Notes: generated from the letters alone by a model not told the origin. 8,768 nucleotides of DNA from Halobacteriales archaeon QS_9_67_15 (GCA_003023165.1 PXSD01000161.1:1-8768), one strand, 5' to 3'. Shown: positions 1 through 7,032, counted from the first letter of the stretch. Numbers and translations: made by a program.

Positions 1-12
1 AACGTCGAGCTA

Positions 13-1101
13 ATGGGTCGGGTCCCCCGGTTCGAACCGCCGCCGCGGGTGGTCGATGCCTCGCTCCTGGCGGCGGTCGTCGTCCTGCTCGCGACGGGCG
101 CGGTGAGCCTGGTGTCCGGCCGCCCCTCGGGCGCGTGGGTGTTCGACATCCACGCCGTCGCCGGCGTGAGTACGGTCGTCCTGCTGGCGTGGAAGCTCAG
201 ACGGGTACGACACCGACTGCGGCCGGACGCCCTCGACGCGACACGCGTGCTGTCGGCGCTGTTGGGCGTGGTGGCGACGGCGGCGCTGGCCACCGGGATC
301 TGGTGGGTGTTCGGCGGGGCTCTCGACCTCGGGCCGTGGGGACTGCTGAACCTCCACATCGGGCTGGGACTCGCGGTCCCGCTCCTGCTCGTGGTCCACC
401 TCCGCCAGCGGTTCGCGCTCCCGGCGCGCGAGTCGGTCGCGAATCGCCGGAACGCGCTCCGGTACGCCGCACTCGTCGGGTCGGGCGCGGTCGCCTGGCG
501 CGCACAGGAGGCGGTGAACGAAGTAGTCGGGACCGCGGGCGGAGAGCGACGATTCACTGGCTCGCGCGAGGACGGGAGCGATGACGGGAACGGCTTCCCG
601 GTCACCTCGTGGGTCGCAGACGACCCCGAGCCAGTCGACCGCGAGTCGTGGTCGTTGACCGTCGAGGGGCGCGTCCGCGACTCACTGGCACTGTCTCACG
701 GGGCGGTAACTGCCGGCGAGGCAGAGCGTGGTCCCGCTCGTGCCGAGCGGCGCGCGCTGCTGGACTGCACGAGCGGGTGGTACTCCGAGCACGACTGGCG
801 CGGTGTGCGCGTCGGTGACCTGCTCGAGGCGGCCGGTCCGGACGACGACGCGGCGTGGGTCCAGTTCCGGTCAGTGACCGGCTACCGCTGGAGCCTCCCG
901 CTCGATGAGGCCCGCGACGCGCTCCTCGCGACCCACGTCGACGACGAGCGACTCTCGCACGGCCACGGAGCGCCGATGCGGTTGGTCGCACCCGGCCGCC
1001 GCGGGTTCCAGTGGGTCAAGTGGGTCAAGTCGGTGCGAGTGACCAGGCGGCGGGAACTGGGCGAGTGGGTCGCTGTCTTCGTCAGCGGCGTCGGCGGGTG
1101 A
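13..1101 (+). CDS. Membrane-anchored molybdopterin-dependent oxidoreductase (sulfite oxidase fold)
   Basis: A 362-residue protein with an N-terminal membrane part and a C-terminal molybdopterin-binding domain. Four hydrophobic helices lie at about residues 16-36, 43-62, 79-102 and 111-131. His47, His115 and His129 sit in or beside them and could bind haem b, as in cytochrome b561-type anchors. A twin-arginine stretch (NRRNALRYAALVGSGAVAW, about 144-162) leads a fifth helix, which would place the rest outside the cell. The catalytic domain (about 195-345) has LDCTSGWYSEHDW with Cys252 as the expected molybdenum ligand, then SVTGYRWSLPL, HGAPMRLVAP and RRGFQWVKWV, all typical of the sulfite oxidase/YedY superfamily. 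The substrate cannot be read from sequence. The ATG at 13 overlaps a TAA in another frame (TAATG), suggesting translational coupling to a gene just outside the window. The frame is also open upstream, so an earlier start is possible. It converges with the HAD gene, 33 bp away. Confidence 0.88.
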   Translation: MGRVPRFEPPPRVVDASLLAAVVVLLATGAVSLVSGRPSGAWVFDIHAVAGVSTVVLLAWKLRRVRHRLRPDALDATRVLSALLGVVATAALATGIWWVFGGALDLGPWGLLNLHIGLGLAVPLLLVVHLRQRFALPARESVANRRNALRYAALVGSGAVAWRAQEAVNEVVGTAGGERRFTGSREDGSDDGNGFPVTSWVADDPEPVDRESWSLTVEGRVRDSLALSHGAVTAGEAERGPARAERRALLDCTSGWYSEHDWRGVRVGDLLEAAGPDDDAAWVQFRSVTGYRWSLPLDEARDALLATHVDDERLSHGHGAPMRLVAPGRRGFQWVKWVKSVRVTRRRELGEWVAVFVSGVGG

Positions 1102-1134
1102 CCGGATCGGTTCGACCGACGGCAGCCCGCAGCG

Positions 1135-1678
1135 TCAGAGCAGGGTCGCCAGCGTCCGAAAGTCGGGCGCACGGAGGTCCTCGGCAGACGTGTCGACGTG
1201 AACTGTCTCGAAACCGTACTCCCGTGCGCCGTCGATGTCCGGCTCTCGGTCGTCGCCGACCATCACGTACGTCTCGGCGTCGGCGCGGGCCTTCGCGGCC
1301 TCGTAGATGTCACCGTCGGGTTTGGTCGCCCGGACGCCGGGCTCGTGTGACGCGACCCGGATGTCGAAGTGGTCGAGGAGGCCTATCTCTTCGACCTTTC
1401 CAAACTGCACCGCCGGCACGCCGTTGGTGAGGACGCCGAGCGTGTGGTCCTCGGCGAGCGACTCGACGACCGTACCGCTCGCAGAGGTCCGCGAACGCCT
1501 CGCGATACGGGTCGTCGGCGAACTCGCCGAAGTGGTGGAAAAAGCGGTCGTCGTAGTGGTCGAGATGCTCGTCTGTGGGCGTGGCTCCGGCTCGCTCGAA
1601 GGCGTCAGCGACGATACCGCGGTACCTGCCCCGCCAGCGCACGAGGGTCCCGTCCACGTCGAAGAAGATCGCTGCCAT
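1135..1678 (-). pseudogene. HAD-superfamily hydrolase, frameshifted
   Basis: Two reading frames together encode one HAD phosphatase-like protein. The first starts at ATG 1678 with MAAIFFDVDGTLVRW, giving motif I (nucleophile Asp7, acid/base Asp9), and runs through a helical cap to REAFADLCERYG near 1475. The second frame begins around 1480 with TVVESLAEDHTLGVLTNG (motif II Thr). It continues with ATKPDGDIYEAA (motif III Lys) and MVGDDREPDIDGA (motif IV acidic residues), and ends at 1135. All four motifs survive, but no single frame joins them. Joined, the product is about 181 residues, shorter than the usual 210-230 or so of haloarchaeal relatives as I remember them. The cap region is also unusually short, so a deletion of about 85-95 bp is more likely than a single inserted base. 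Sequencing or assembly error is the main alternative. Uncoupled from its neighbours, the gene has its own TATA-like box 27 bp upstream. The substrate is unknown. Confidence 0.8.
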
Positions 1679-1700
1679 ATCACGGCCGAGGACCGACTGC

Positions 1701-1710
1701 GTAAAAAAGG
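1701..1710 (-). promoter_or_regulatory. TATA-like box of the HAD hydrolase gene
   Basis: On the minus strand CCTTTTTTAC is centred about 27 bp before the ATG at 1678. That spacing puts transcription start at or next to the start codon, as expected for a leaderless haloarchaeal mRNA. It supports the choice of 1678 as start and independent transcription from the kinase gene upstream. Confidence 0.5.
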
Positions 1711-1787
1711 TAGCCGAGGCGTGAGAACTGCTGACTCGGCGCGCACTCGGGTGGAGACCGTGGGGAGCGGGGCAGCCAGGCGGCTCG

Positions 1788-4019
1788 CTACGCCTCCGCC
1801 GCGAACTCGACCCCGACGACTTCGAAGCGCACGCCGCCGGAGTCGCTGTCGGTGACGCTGACTTCCCAGCCGTGGGCGTCGGCGACCTCCGCGACGATGT
1901 CGAGACCGAACCCGGTGCCGTCGTCGGCGGTCGAGTAGCCGCTCTGGAACACTCGGTCGCGTTCTGCTTCGGGGATCCCGGGACCGTCGTCGGCGACGTA
2001 GAACCCGCCGGCGCACTCGCCCACGGTGACCGTCACGCCGTCGCCCCCGTGGTCGACCGCGTTCGAGAGCAGGTTCTCCAGCAGTTGCCGCACTCTGGGC
2101 GGGTCGGCGCGGATCCGCTCGTCGGTCCCGACGCGGAGCGTCGCGTCGGCCGCGCCGACGGTCTCCCAGCACCTGTCGACGACGGCCGCGAGTCCCACCG
2201 GTTCCGTGTCGCCGATCCGCTCGCCCTCTCGGGCGAGCGTCAGCAGGTCGTCGATGAGCGTCTCCATCCGCTCGTGCGCCTCGTCCACGTCGTCGAGGAA
2301 GTCGCTGTCGCACTCGCGGCGCGCCAAGTCGAGCCGTCCGACCGCCACGTTCAGCGGGTTGCGGAGGTCGTGGGAGACGACGCTGGCGAACTCGTCGAGA
2401 CTGTCGCGCTCGCGCCGGAGCGCGGCCCGCTGTTCGACGCGGTCGAGCGCGGCCTCGATGTTCGCAGCCAGCACCCGCGCGAGCGCCTCGTCGGTCGTGT
2501 CGAACGCCTCGGGCCTCGTCGAACTGACGATAAAGACACCGTGGCTTCCGAGCGGAACGTAGAGCTCGCTTCGAAAGGGCGTGTCTCCGTTGAACCGTTT
2601 CGTCGCCTCGTTGAGGTCGGCGTAGCGTCCTATCTCGCCCGTCCGGAAGACCTGGCCGGCCAGACTCCCCTCGACCGGGAGCGTCGGCGGGGTACCGCCG
2701 AGGATGTCCGCGGACCTGTCCGTCCACGCGACGGGGACCAGCGTCTCCTCGTCGGAGTCGTAGCGGTGGATCCCGTTCACCTCCAGATCGAGGACGTCGG
2801 TGGCGGTCTCCGACCCGATCGCAGCGACCTCGTCTACCGTGGTCGCTCGCATCAGCTCTCGGGTCGCGTCGTGGAGCCGTTCGAAGGCGCGCTCGCGTCG
2901 CTTCCGGTCGGAGATGTCGCGCCCGGTACCGATGAGACCGATCAGGTCGCCGTCGGACCCTGTCAGGCGGTCCCCGGTGAACTCGTAGGGGATCCGCTCG
3001 CCGTCCGCCGTCAGGATATCCACTTTGACTGTCTGCTCGCCGGTAGCGAACGTCTCCTCGACCGCCCCTGCGACCCGCTCGTGCTCGTCTACGCTGAAGA
3101 AGTCGGACACCTGCATCTCGGCGACCTCCGCGTCGGTGTACCCGGTGACTGCCGGCAGTCGGTCGTTCCACCGCCGGAGGGTCCCGTCCGGCCCGAGGAC
3201 ATAAAAGATGTCGTCGAGCGTGTCGAGGGCCTGCTCGATAAACTGACGCTCGTCGCGGAGGTCCGCCCGAAGGTCGAACGAGTGGAGGGCGTGTGCGATG
3301 TCGTCGCCGAGTTCTCCGAGTAACGCCCGCTCGTCGTCGTCGAAGGCGTTCGCCCGGTCGGCGTAGACCGTAAGAATGCCGTACATTGTGTCGCCGTGGT
3401 CGAGCGGGACGGAAGCGGCGGCCCGGTAGCCCCGTTCGAGCGCAACTTCGCGCCAGGGGTCGAATTCGAGGTCGTCAGCCACACACTGCGAGACGGCCAC
3501 ACGCCGCTCTCGAACCGCCGTCCCGGCGGGTCCCTGTCCCCTCGCCGTCTCGTCGGCGGTGATCGTCACGTCGTCGAGGTAGCCGTCGTCCTTGCCGGCT
3601 GATTCCCGTGGTTCGATCCGGTCGGTCTCGGCGTCCACGCCTCCGATCCACACGAACAGGTACGGGTCGGCCTCGCTGATGACCTCGCAGATCCGGGTCT
3701 CGGCCTCGCTCCGGGAGTCCGCTCGCACGAGGACCTGGTTGACCTCGGTCGCGAGCCGCCTGATGCGGTCGAGTTCGGTGGCACGTCGGCTGGCGCGGTA
3801 CTGCTCGACCGCGTTCCGGACGCGGTTCGCCAGCAGTTCGTACTGGTCGGTCCCGGTCGCCTTCTGGAGGTAGTCGGTCGCACCGGCGGAGATGGCGTCG
3901 CTGGCGACTTCCTCGCTGCCCTTGCCGGTGAACAGCACGAACGGCAGGTCGGGGTCGCGCTCACGGACGGCCTCGAGCAGTTCGATCCCGTTCCGGCCCG
4001 GCATGTCGTAATCGCTCAC
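1788..4019 (-). CDS. Multi-domain sensor histidine kinase (partial REC-GAF-PAS-GAF-HisKA-HATPase)
   Basis: The 743-residue frame from GTG 4019 encodes a soluble haloarchaeal sensor kinase with no membrane segments. Residues 1-75 are the second half of a receiver domain: SDYDMPG with phosphoacceptor Asp3, then LFTGKG and YLQKATG. GAF 1 spans about 85-242, a PAS domain about 259-370 ending in GTGRDISDRK, and GAF 2 about 376-525. The kinase core follows: the H-box VSHDLRNPLN with His550, the N-box NLLSNAVDH (about 650), the G1 box DDGPGIP (about 675) and GTGFGLDIV (about 704). All catalytic motifs are present. The first half of the receiver domain is encoded just upstream at 4020-4092 in another frame. 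The GTG is therefore only the first in-frame start codon here and probably not the ancestral start. The kinase is either a pseudogene, a sequence with a lesion or assembly error, or a reinitiated kinase lacking a working receiver. The sensed signal is unknown. Confidence 0.85.
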   Translation of the reverse strand: MSDYDMPGRNGIELLEAVRERDPDLPFVLFTGKGSEEVASDAISAGATDYLQKATGTDQYELLANRVRNAVEQYRASRRATELDRIRRLATEVNQVLVRADSRSEAETRICEVISEADPYLFVWIGGVDAETDRIEPRESAGKDDGYLDDVTITADETARGQGPAGTAVRERRVAVSQCVADDLEFDPWREVALERGYRAAASVPLDHGDTMYGILTVYADRANAFDDDERALLGELGDDIAHALHSFDLRADLRDERQFIEQALDTLDDIFYVLGPDGTLRRWNDRLPAVTGYTDAEVAEMQVSDFFSVDEHERVAGAVEETFATGEQTVKVDILTADGERIPYEFTGDRLTGSDGDLIGLIGTGRDISDRKRRERAFERLHDATRELMRATTVDEVAAIGSETATDVLDLEVNGIHRYDSDEETLVPVAWTDRSADILGGTPPTLPVEGSLAGQVFRTGEIGRYADLNEATKRFNGDTPFRSELYVPLGSHGVFIVSSTRPEAFDTTDEALARVLAANIEAALDRVEQRAALRRERDSLDEFASVVSHDLRNPLNVAVGRLDLARRECDSDFLDDVDEAHERMETLIDDLLTLAREGERIGDTEPVGLAAVVDRCWETVGAADATLRVGTDERIRADPPRVRQLLENLLSNAVDHGGDGVTVTVGECAGGFYVADDGPGIPEAERDRVFQSGYSTADDGTGFGLDIVAEVADAHGWEVSVTDSDSGGVRFEVVGVEFAAEA

Positions 4020-4092
4020 GACGCAGTGTCAGACCGGCGAAGTCGGGGTCGTCGTCGACGTGGAGAACGAGGATATCCGCAGTTGCACTCAT
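3961..4092 (-). pseudogene. Detached N-terminal piece of the kinase receiver domain
   Basis: An ATG at 4092 opens a 43-codon frame that stops at 3961. Its first 22 residues, including ILVLHVDDDPDFAGLT, match the start of a REC domain (beta 1, the acidic Asp13-Asp15 pocket, start of helix 1). After about 4025 the frame reads Arg-rich nonsense antiphase to the kinase. From Asp13 to the phosphoacceptor Asp in SDYDMP there are 43 nt, whereas receiver domains usually have about 44 codons there. About 29-30 codons are therefore missing, and the loss is out of frame (2 modulo 3). The well-placed TATA box upstream marks this ATG as the original start of the kinase gene. Confidence 0.75.
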
Positions 4093-4113
4093 ATGCGATC
4101 GTGACGTGGTACC

Positions 4114-4123
4114 GCATATAATC
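4114..4123 (-). promoter_or_regulatory. TATA box for the sensor kinase gene
   Basis: GATTATATGC on the minus strand is centred 26 bp before the ATG at 4092. This is standard spacing for a leaderless haloarchaeal transcript. It shows that the promoter serves the 4092 start rather than the GTG at 4019, and that the kinase is transcribed separately from the UPF0201 gene ending at 4247. Confidence 0.65.
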
Positions 4124-4246
4124 TTACGGGCCCGGTTCTAACGAACAGTGATGGGGTCGCGGCGGAGGCTCTCGACGGCGACCGGGACCGTTCGGACGCC
4201 GACGCTTTCCCGCTGTGGGACCGCCCGCTCCGGGACCGTGCGGCCC

Positions 4247-4666
4247 TCACTCTTCGGGGTCGATCGGTTTGCCCTCTTTCGTCGGCGGAGCGACACGGTC
4301 GACGAACGATTCGGCGTCGGGCTCGTTCACCCGGACGCGGACGTGGATCTCCCCGAGTTCGTCGGGTTCGCCGACCGCGAAGTTCACCACGTCCCGGAAG
4401 GCGGGCTGTTTCTTCAGATCGAAGGAGAAGGTGTCGCCGCGGAGGGTCTCGAAGAACGCGCCGCGGGCGGTGTCGAGGATCTCCTGGCGGTGGAGACACT
4501 CCGAGAAGTGCTCCATGTCGTGGGCGGTGGCGACGAGTTCGCCGTGCTGGTGCTCGACGTCGGCGCCGGGGAACAGGTTGCGGACGGCGTCGGCGACTCT
4601 GTCGGTGACTTCCGTGTCGTTGACCGGCGCGGTGATCTGTACGTCGACGCTGTAGACTGTGCTCAT
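4247..4666 (-). CDS. UPF0201 family RNA-binding-like protein ('CoaE operon protein')
   Basis: A 139-residue acidic protein starting MSTVYSVDVQITAPVNDTE, with no signal peptide or membrane helix, so cytoplasmic. Its length and features (the LFPGADVEHQHGELVATAHDMEHFSE segment, split here as LFPGADVEHQ and ELVATAHDMEHFSE, then DTARGAFFETLRGDTFSFDL, and the later GEIHVRVRV strand) fit the archaeal UPF0201 family. That family has a fold related to RNA-binding domains and is often labelled 'CoaE operon protein' because it accompanies a P-loop NTPase once annotated as dephospho-CoA kinase. The exact role is not established. Here it follows the UPF0200 gene by 10 nt, with a GAGG ribosome-binding site at 4675-4678 spaced 8 nt from the ATG, so the two are co-transcribed. 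The gene looks complete. Family assignment is from memory of the family, not from a search. Confidence 0.85.
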   Translation of the reverse strand: MSTVYSVDVQITAPVNDTEVTDRVADAVRNLFPGADVEHQHGELVATAHDMEHFSECLHRQEILDTARGAFFETLRGDTFSFDLKKQPAFRDVVNFAVGEPDELGEIHVRVRVNEPDAESFVDRVAPPTKEGKPIDPEE

Positions 4667-4673
4667 TGTCTCG

Positions 4674-4679
4674 TCCTCA
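4674..4679 (-). promoter_or_regulatory. Shine-Dalgarno-like site of the UPF0201 gene
   Basis: TGAGGA on the minus strand carries GAGG 8 nt before the ATG at 4666 and overlaps the TGA stop of the upstream UPF0200 gene. It fixes the start and is the kind of site expected for an internal operon gene, in contrast to the leaderless genes nearby. Confidence 0.5.
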
Positions 4680-5213
4680 TTCGTCGTCCTCGATGGCTTC
4701 CGGACCGTCGGAGAGGAGGCGCTCGACGGTCGACCGGAACGCCGCGAGGCTCCCGTCGTTGTCGATCGTGACGTCGGCCATCTCCATCGCCTCGCCCATG
4801 CCGAACCCGAGTTCGCGCTCGTCGCGCGCTGCCATGGATTCGCCGCCCTCGTCGGTGCCGGCGTCGCGCTCGGGGGCGCGGACCTCGACGAGAACGAACT
4901 CGTCGCCGAACGCCTCGTGGAAGCGCTCGACCTCGACGTCCGAGCGGATGCCGTCGACGACGACGGTGTCGGCGCCCTCGAGGTGGTCCTCGATGCGCGG
5001 GAGCGACTCCCGTGCGATGGCGTCCGGGCCGTTCTCCTCGCGGAGCGTCTTGGCCATCTCGCCGTGCCGGGTGGCGGGGTCGAGGCCGCGCTCGCGGCAG
5101 GCCTGGCGGACCACGTCGCCCATGATCACGACCGGAATACCGGCGTCGCGCGCGACGGCGGCGGCTTCGCTCTTCCCGCTGCCGGGCAGCCCGACAGTCC
5201 CGATAACTGTCAT
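4677..5213 (-). CDS. UPF0200 family P-loop NTPase / nucleotide kinase (dephospho-CoA kinase-like)
   Basis: A 178-residue cytoplasmic protein starting MTVIGTVGLPGSGKSEAAAV, with a Walker A motif GLPGSGKS at residues 8-15. Further family features are VVIMGDVVRQACRERGLDP, a Walker B-like VVVDGIRSDVEVERF, FVLVEVRAPERDAGT, and a C-terminal DVTIDNDGS near the base-binding region of small kinases. It fits the archaeal UPF0200 family, sometimes labelled dephospho-CoA kinase-like. Archaeal dephospho-CoA kinase activity has been assigned to a different, GTP-dependent family, so this substrate is open. The frame extends upstream to 5294, but that extension (MDVRFFKYRRG...) is basic, unlike haloarchaeal protein, and runs through the promoter region. 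The ATG at 5213 places the P-loop right at the N terminus, as in relatives. First gene of an operon with UPF0201; divergent from the P450 gene. Confidence 0.87.
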   Translation of the reverse strand: MTVIGTVGLPGSGKSEAAAVARDAGIPVVIMGDVVRQACRERGLDPATRHGEMAKTLREENGPDAIARESLPRIEDHLEGADTVVVDGIRSDVEVERFHEAFGDEFVLVEVRAPERDAGTDEGGESMAARDERELGFGMGEAMEMADVTIDNDGSLAAFRSTVERLLSDGPEAIEDDE

Positions 5214-5271
5214 CGACGGATGTACTGCCAGCCCGCGCATAAGGACTGCGTTGTCGGTCGCGCCACGCCGG

Positions 5272-5282
5272 TACTTAAAGAA
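5272..5282. promoter_or_regulatory. TATA-like box in the divergent UPF0200/P450 intergenic region
   Basis: The 121-bp gap between the two divergent starts contains TACTTAAAGAA on the plus strand (CTTTAAGTA on the minus strand). This near-symmetric site is about 58 bp before the P450 ATG and about 63 bp before the UPF0200 ATG, so either transcript would have a leader of roughly 30-40 nt. A second minus-strand candidate, CTTATG at 5238-5243, is 27 bp before the UPF0200 ATG and would give a leaderless transcript. Which box is used cannot be decided from sequence. Confidence 0.4.
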
Positions 5283-5334
5283 GCGGACGTCCACGGCCGA
5301 ACACCGTTGTCGGTGGAGTGCCTACAGTCGAGCG

Positions 5335-6768
5335 ATGGCAACACAGGACGCCACGGACGGGTCGACGGGTTCGGGTGCAGAGCCGCTCCGCGAGTCGACG
5401 CCCGGCGAGCGACCGCCCGGCCCCGACGGGGTCCCCGTCGTCGGGAACACGCTCCAGTTCCTCAGGGACCCAGTGGCCTTCTACGACCGCTGTGCCGCGT
5501 TCGAGGACGACGTGGTCGCCTACAGGATCGCGACCAGCGACGGGTACATGCTCACCCACCCGGCGGACATCGAGCGCGTGCTCGTCACGGACGACGCAGA
5601 CTTCCGCCGGGCGTCGATCATCCAAGACTCGCTCGGCCAGATCGCCGACGGCGGCCTCTTCCTCATGGAGGGCGAGGACTGGAAAGCCCACCGGAGCGCG
5701 CTTCAGCCCTCGTTCTACCGCGACCGGATCGAGACCTACGCGGAGATGATGGCACGTTTTTCGGACGAACGCGCCGCGGAGTGGCGCGGTCGCGACTCGG
5801 TGCTCGTCAGCGAGGAGATGCGGACGCTCACCCTCGAAATCCTCGCGAAGACGCTGCTGGACGTGGACGTCCGCGGACAGGAGTCGGCGCTCCGCGACGC
5901 CGCCGCCGCGGTCTCTGACCGGTTCGACGCCGGCTCGCTTTCCGCGCTCCTCCCGCTGTGGGTGCCCACGCCGGCGAACCGGCGCTGTCAGCGCGCGGTT
6001 AAGCAGTTCGACGAGGCCATCGCCGACATCGTCGCCGACCGCCGCGCCAGCGACGGCGAGTTTGACGACCTGCTCTCGATCCTGCTCGACCTCGAACTAG
6101 ACGACGCCGACGCGGAGGCGCAGGGACTCACGGAGACCGAGATCCGCGACCACCTGTTCACCTTCCTGTTTGCCGGCCACGAGACGACGGCGCTGACGCT
6201 CTCCTACGCGGTCTTCCTGCTCGCGAACCACCCCGAGAAACAGGCCCGGCTCCACGACGAACTCGACGAGGTGCTGGCCGACGGGGGCGAGGGCAGTTCC
6301 GCGGACGCGGCGTCCCCGAGCGCGTCGGACCTGTTCGCGTTCGACTACCTCGACGACGTCGTCGACGAGGCGCTGCGACTCTACCCGCCGGCGTACACCG
6401 TCTTCCGCGAGCCGACACGGGACGTGTCCCTCGGTGGGTACGAGATCCCCGGCGGGGCGACCATCTCGATGCCCCAGTGGGTCGTCCACCGGGACGAGCG
6501 CTGGTACGACGAGCCCGACACCTTCCGCCCGGAGCGCTGGACCGAGGTGTTCCGCGACGCCCTCCCCGAGTACGCCTACTTCCCCTTCGGCGGCGGCCCG
6601 CGCCACTGCATCGGGATGCGGTTCGCGCTGATGGAGGCGAAACTCGTCCTCGCGACGCTCGCCCAGCGGTTCGCGTTCGACCCCGTCACCGAACCGCCGC
6701 TGGACCTCTCGATGCAGCTCACCCTCCAGCCCGAGGACCCCATCGAGGTCGCCCTCGACGAGCGCTAA
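5335..6768 (+). CDS. Cytochrome P450 monooxygenase
   Basis: A complete 477-residue P450 with no membrane anchor, so probably soluble. After an acidic, Ser/Gly-rich leader comes PPGPDGVPVVGNTLQFLRDP, the usual proline-rich hinge. The I-helix oxygen-activation motif is FAGHETTA (Ala280-Gly281 and Thr284-Thr285). The K-helix ExxR is Glu345 to Arg348 in DEALRLYPP, and PERW follows in the meander region. The haem-binding loop is FPFGGGPRHCIGM with Cys425 as the axial thiolate. The style resembles fatty-acid hydroxylase-like P450s and the haloarchaeal CYP174 group, an assignment from memory. The substrate is unknown. The ATG at 5335 is the only sensible start: upstream in the same frame the sequence is antisense to the UPF0200 gene. 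No dedicated ferredoxin or reductase gene is adjacent, so it would rely on general redox partners. Confidence 0.93.
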   Translation: MATQDATDGSTGSGAEPLRESTPGERPPGPDGVPVVGNTLQFLRDPVAFYDRCAAFEDDVVAYRIATSDGYMLTHPADIERVLVTDDADFRRASIIQDSLGQIADGGLFLMEGEDWKAHRSALQPSFYRDRIETYAEMMARFSDERAAEWRGRDSVLVSEEMRTLTLEILAKTLLDVDVRGQESALRDAAAAVSDRFDAGSLSALLPLWVPTPANRRCQRAVKQFDEAIADIVADRRASDGEFDDLLSILLDLELDDADAEAQGLTETEIRDHLFTFLFAGHETTALTLSYAVFLLANHPEKQARLHDELDEVLADGGEGSSADAASPSASDLFAFDYLDDVVDEALRLYPPAYTVFREPTRDVSLGGYEIPGGATISMPQWVVHRDERWYDEPDTFRPERWTEVFRDALPEYAYFPFGGGPRHCIGMRFALMEAKLVLATLAQRFAFDPVTEPPLDLSMQLTLQPEDPIEVALDER

Positions 6769-7029
6769 GCCAGTCGGACCCGACCGAACCGCTCCGGGCC
6801 GCGGCCCTCAGTCTCGAACGCCCACCGGGACCGCTCCTTGAGCGCGCCGCACCGGCGGGCGAACCCGTGGGACCCGTCCGCCCGGGTTCGCCGACTCGGT
6901 GACGAGCGGGAGGTCTGCGGTCCGGTCGTGTTTCGACGCGTGCTCCCTGACAGGCATCACTCATCGCCGGGGCGCAGGACAGTAATGAGTGTGGGTCGCT
7001 CCCGGGACTCGGGACTGCCCGCCGCGGTC
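6769..7029. other. Non-coding GC-rich spacer downstream of the P450 gene
   Basis: I see no convincing gene on either strand: short open frames here are Arg-rich and lack haloarchaeal acidic composition. The only structure is a 10-bp perfect stem, GGCGAACCCG at 6858-6867 pairing with CGGGTTCGCC at 6883-6892 around a 15-nt loop, 90 bp past the P450 stop. A weaker 7-bp pair, CACTCAT 6958-6964 with ATGAGTG 6985-6991, follows. No T-run follows the first hairpin, so calling it a terminator would be a guess. Confidence 0.4.
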
Positions 7030-7032
7030 TCA

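Noticed and set aside
1465..1480. Programmed ribosomal frameshift in the HAD gene
   Set aside because: No slippery heptamer or following pseudoknot is evident, and HAD hydrolases are not known to need one; a lesion is simpler.
1135..3171. Minus-strand frame of 678 codons ending in the HAD C terminus
   Set aside because: Only its last 110 or so residues are real (HAD motifs II-IV). The rest is Arg-rich out-of-frame kinase sequence read through by chance.
1872..3323. Long plus-strand open frame of 483 codons antisense to the sensor kinase
   Set aside because: It mirrors the kinase codons, lacks recognisable domains, and overlaps a frame with clear GAF, PAS and kinase motifs; long antisense frames are common in GC-rich genomes.
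4182..4239. Direct repeat CCGGGACCGT (4182-4191 and 4230-4239) between the UPF0201 and kinase genes
   Set aside because: Two short GC-rich copies only, with no promoter relation; likely chance in this composition.
5214..5294. N-terminal extension of the UPF0200 protein to ATG 5294
   Set aside because: Basic, low-quality sequence covering the promoter; the P-loop would be pushed 27 residues inward, unlike relatives.
4666..5334. N-terminal extension of the P450 frame upstream to 4666
   Set aside because: Ser/Arg-rich sequence antisense to the UPF0200 gene; the P450 hinge lies normally about 30 residues after the ATG at 5335.
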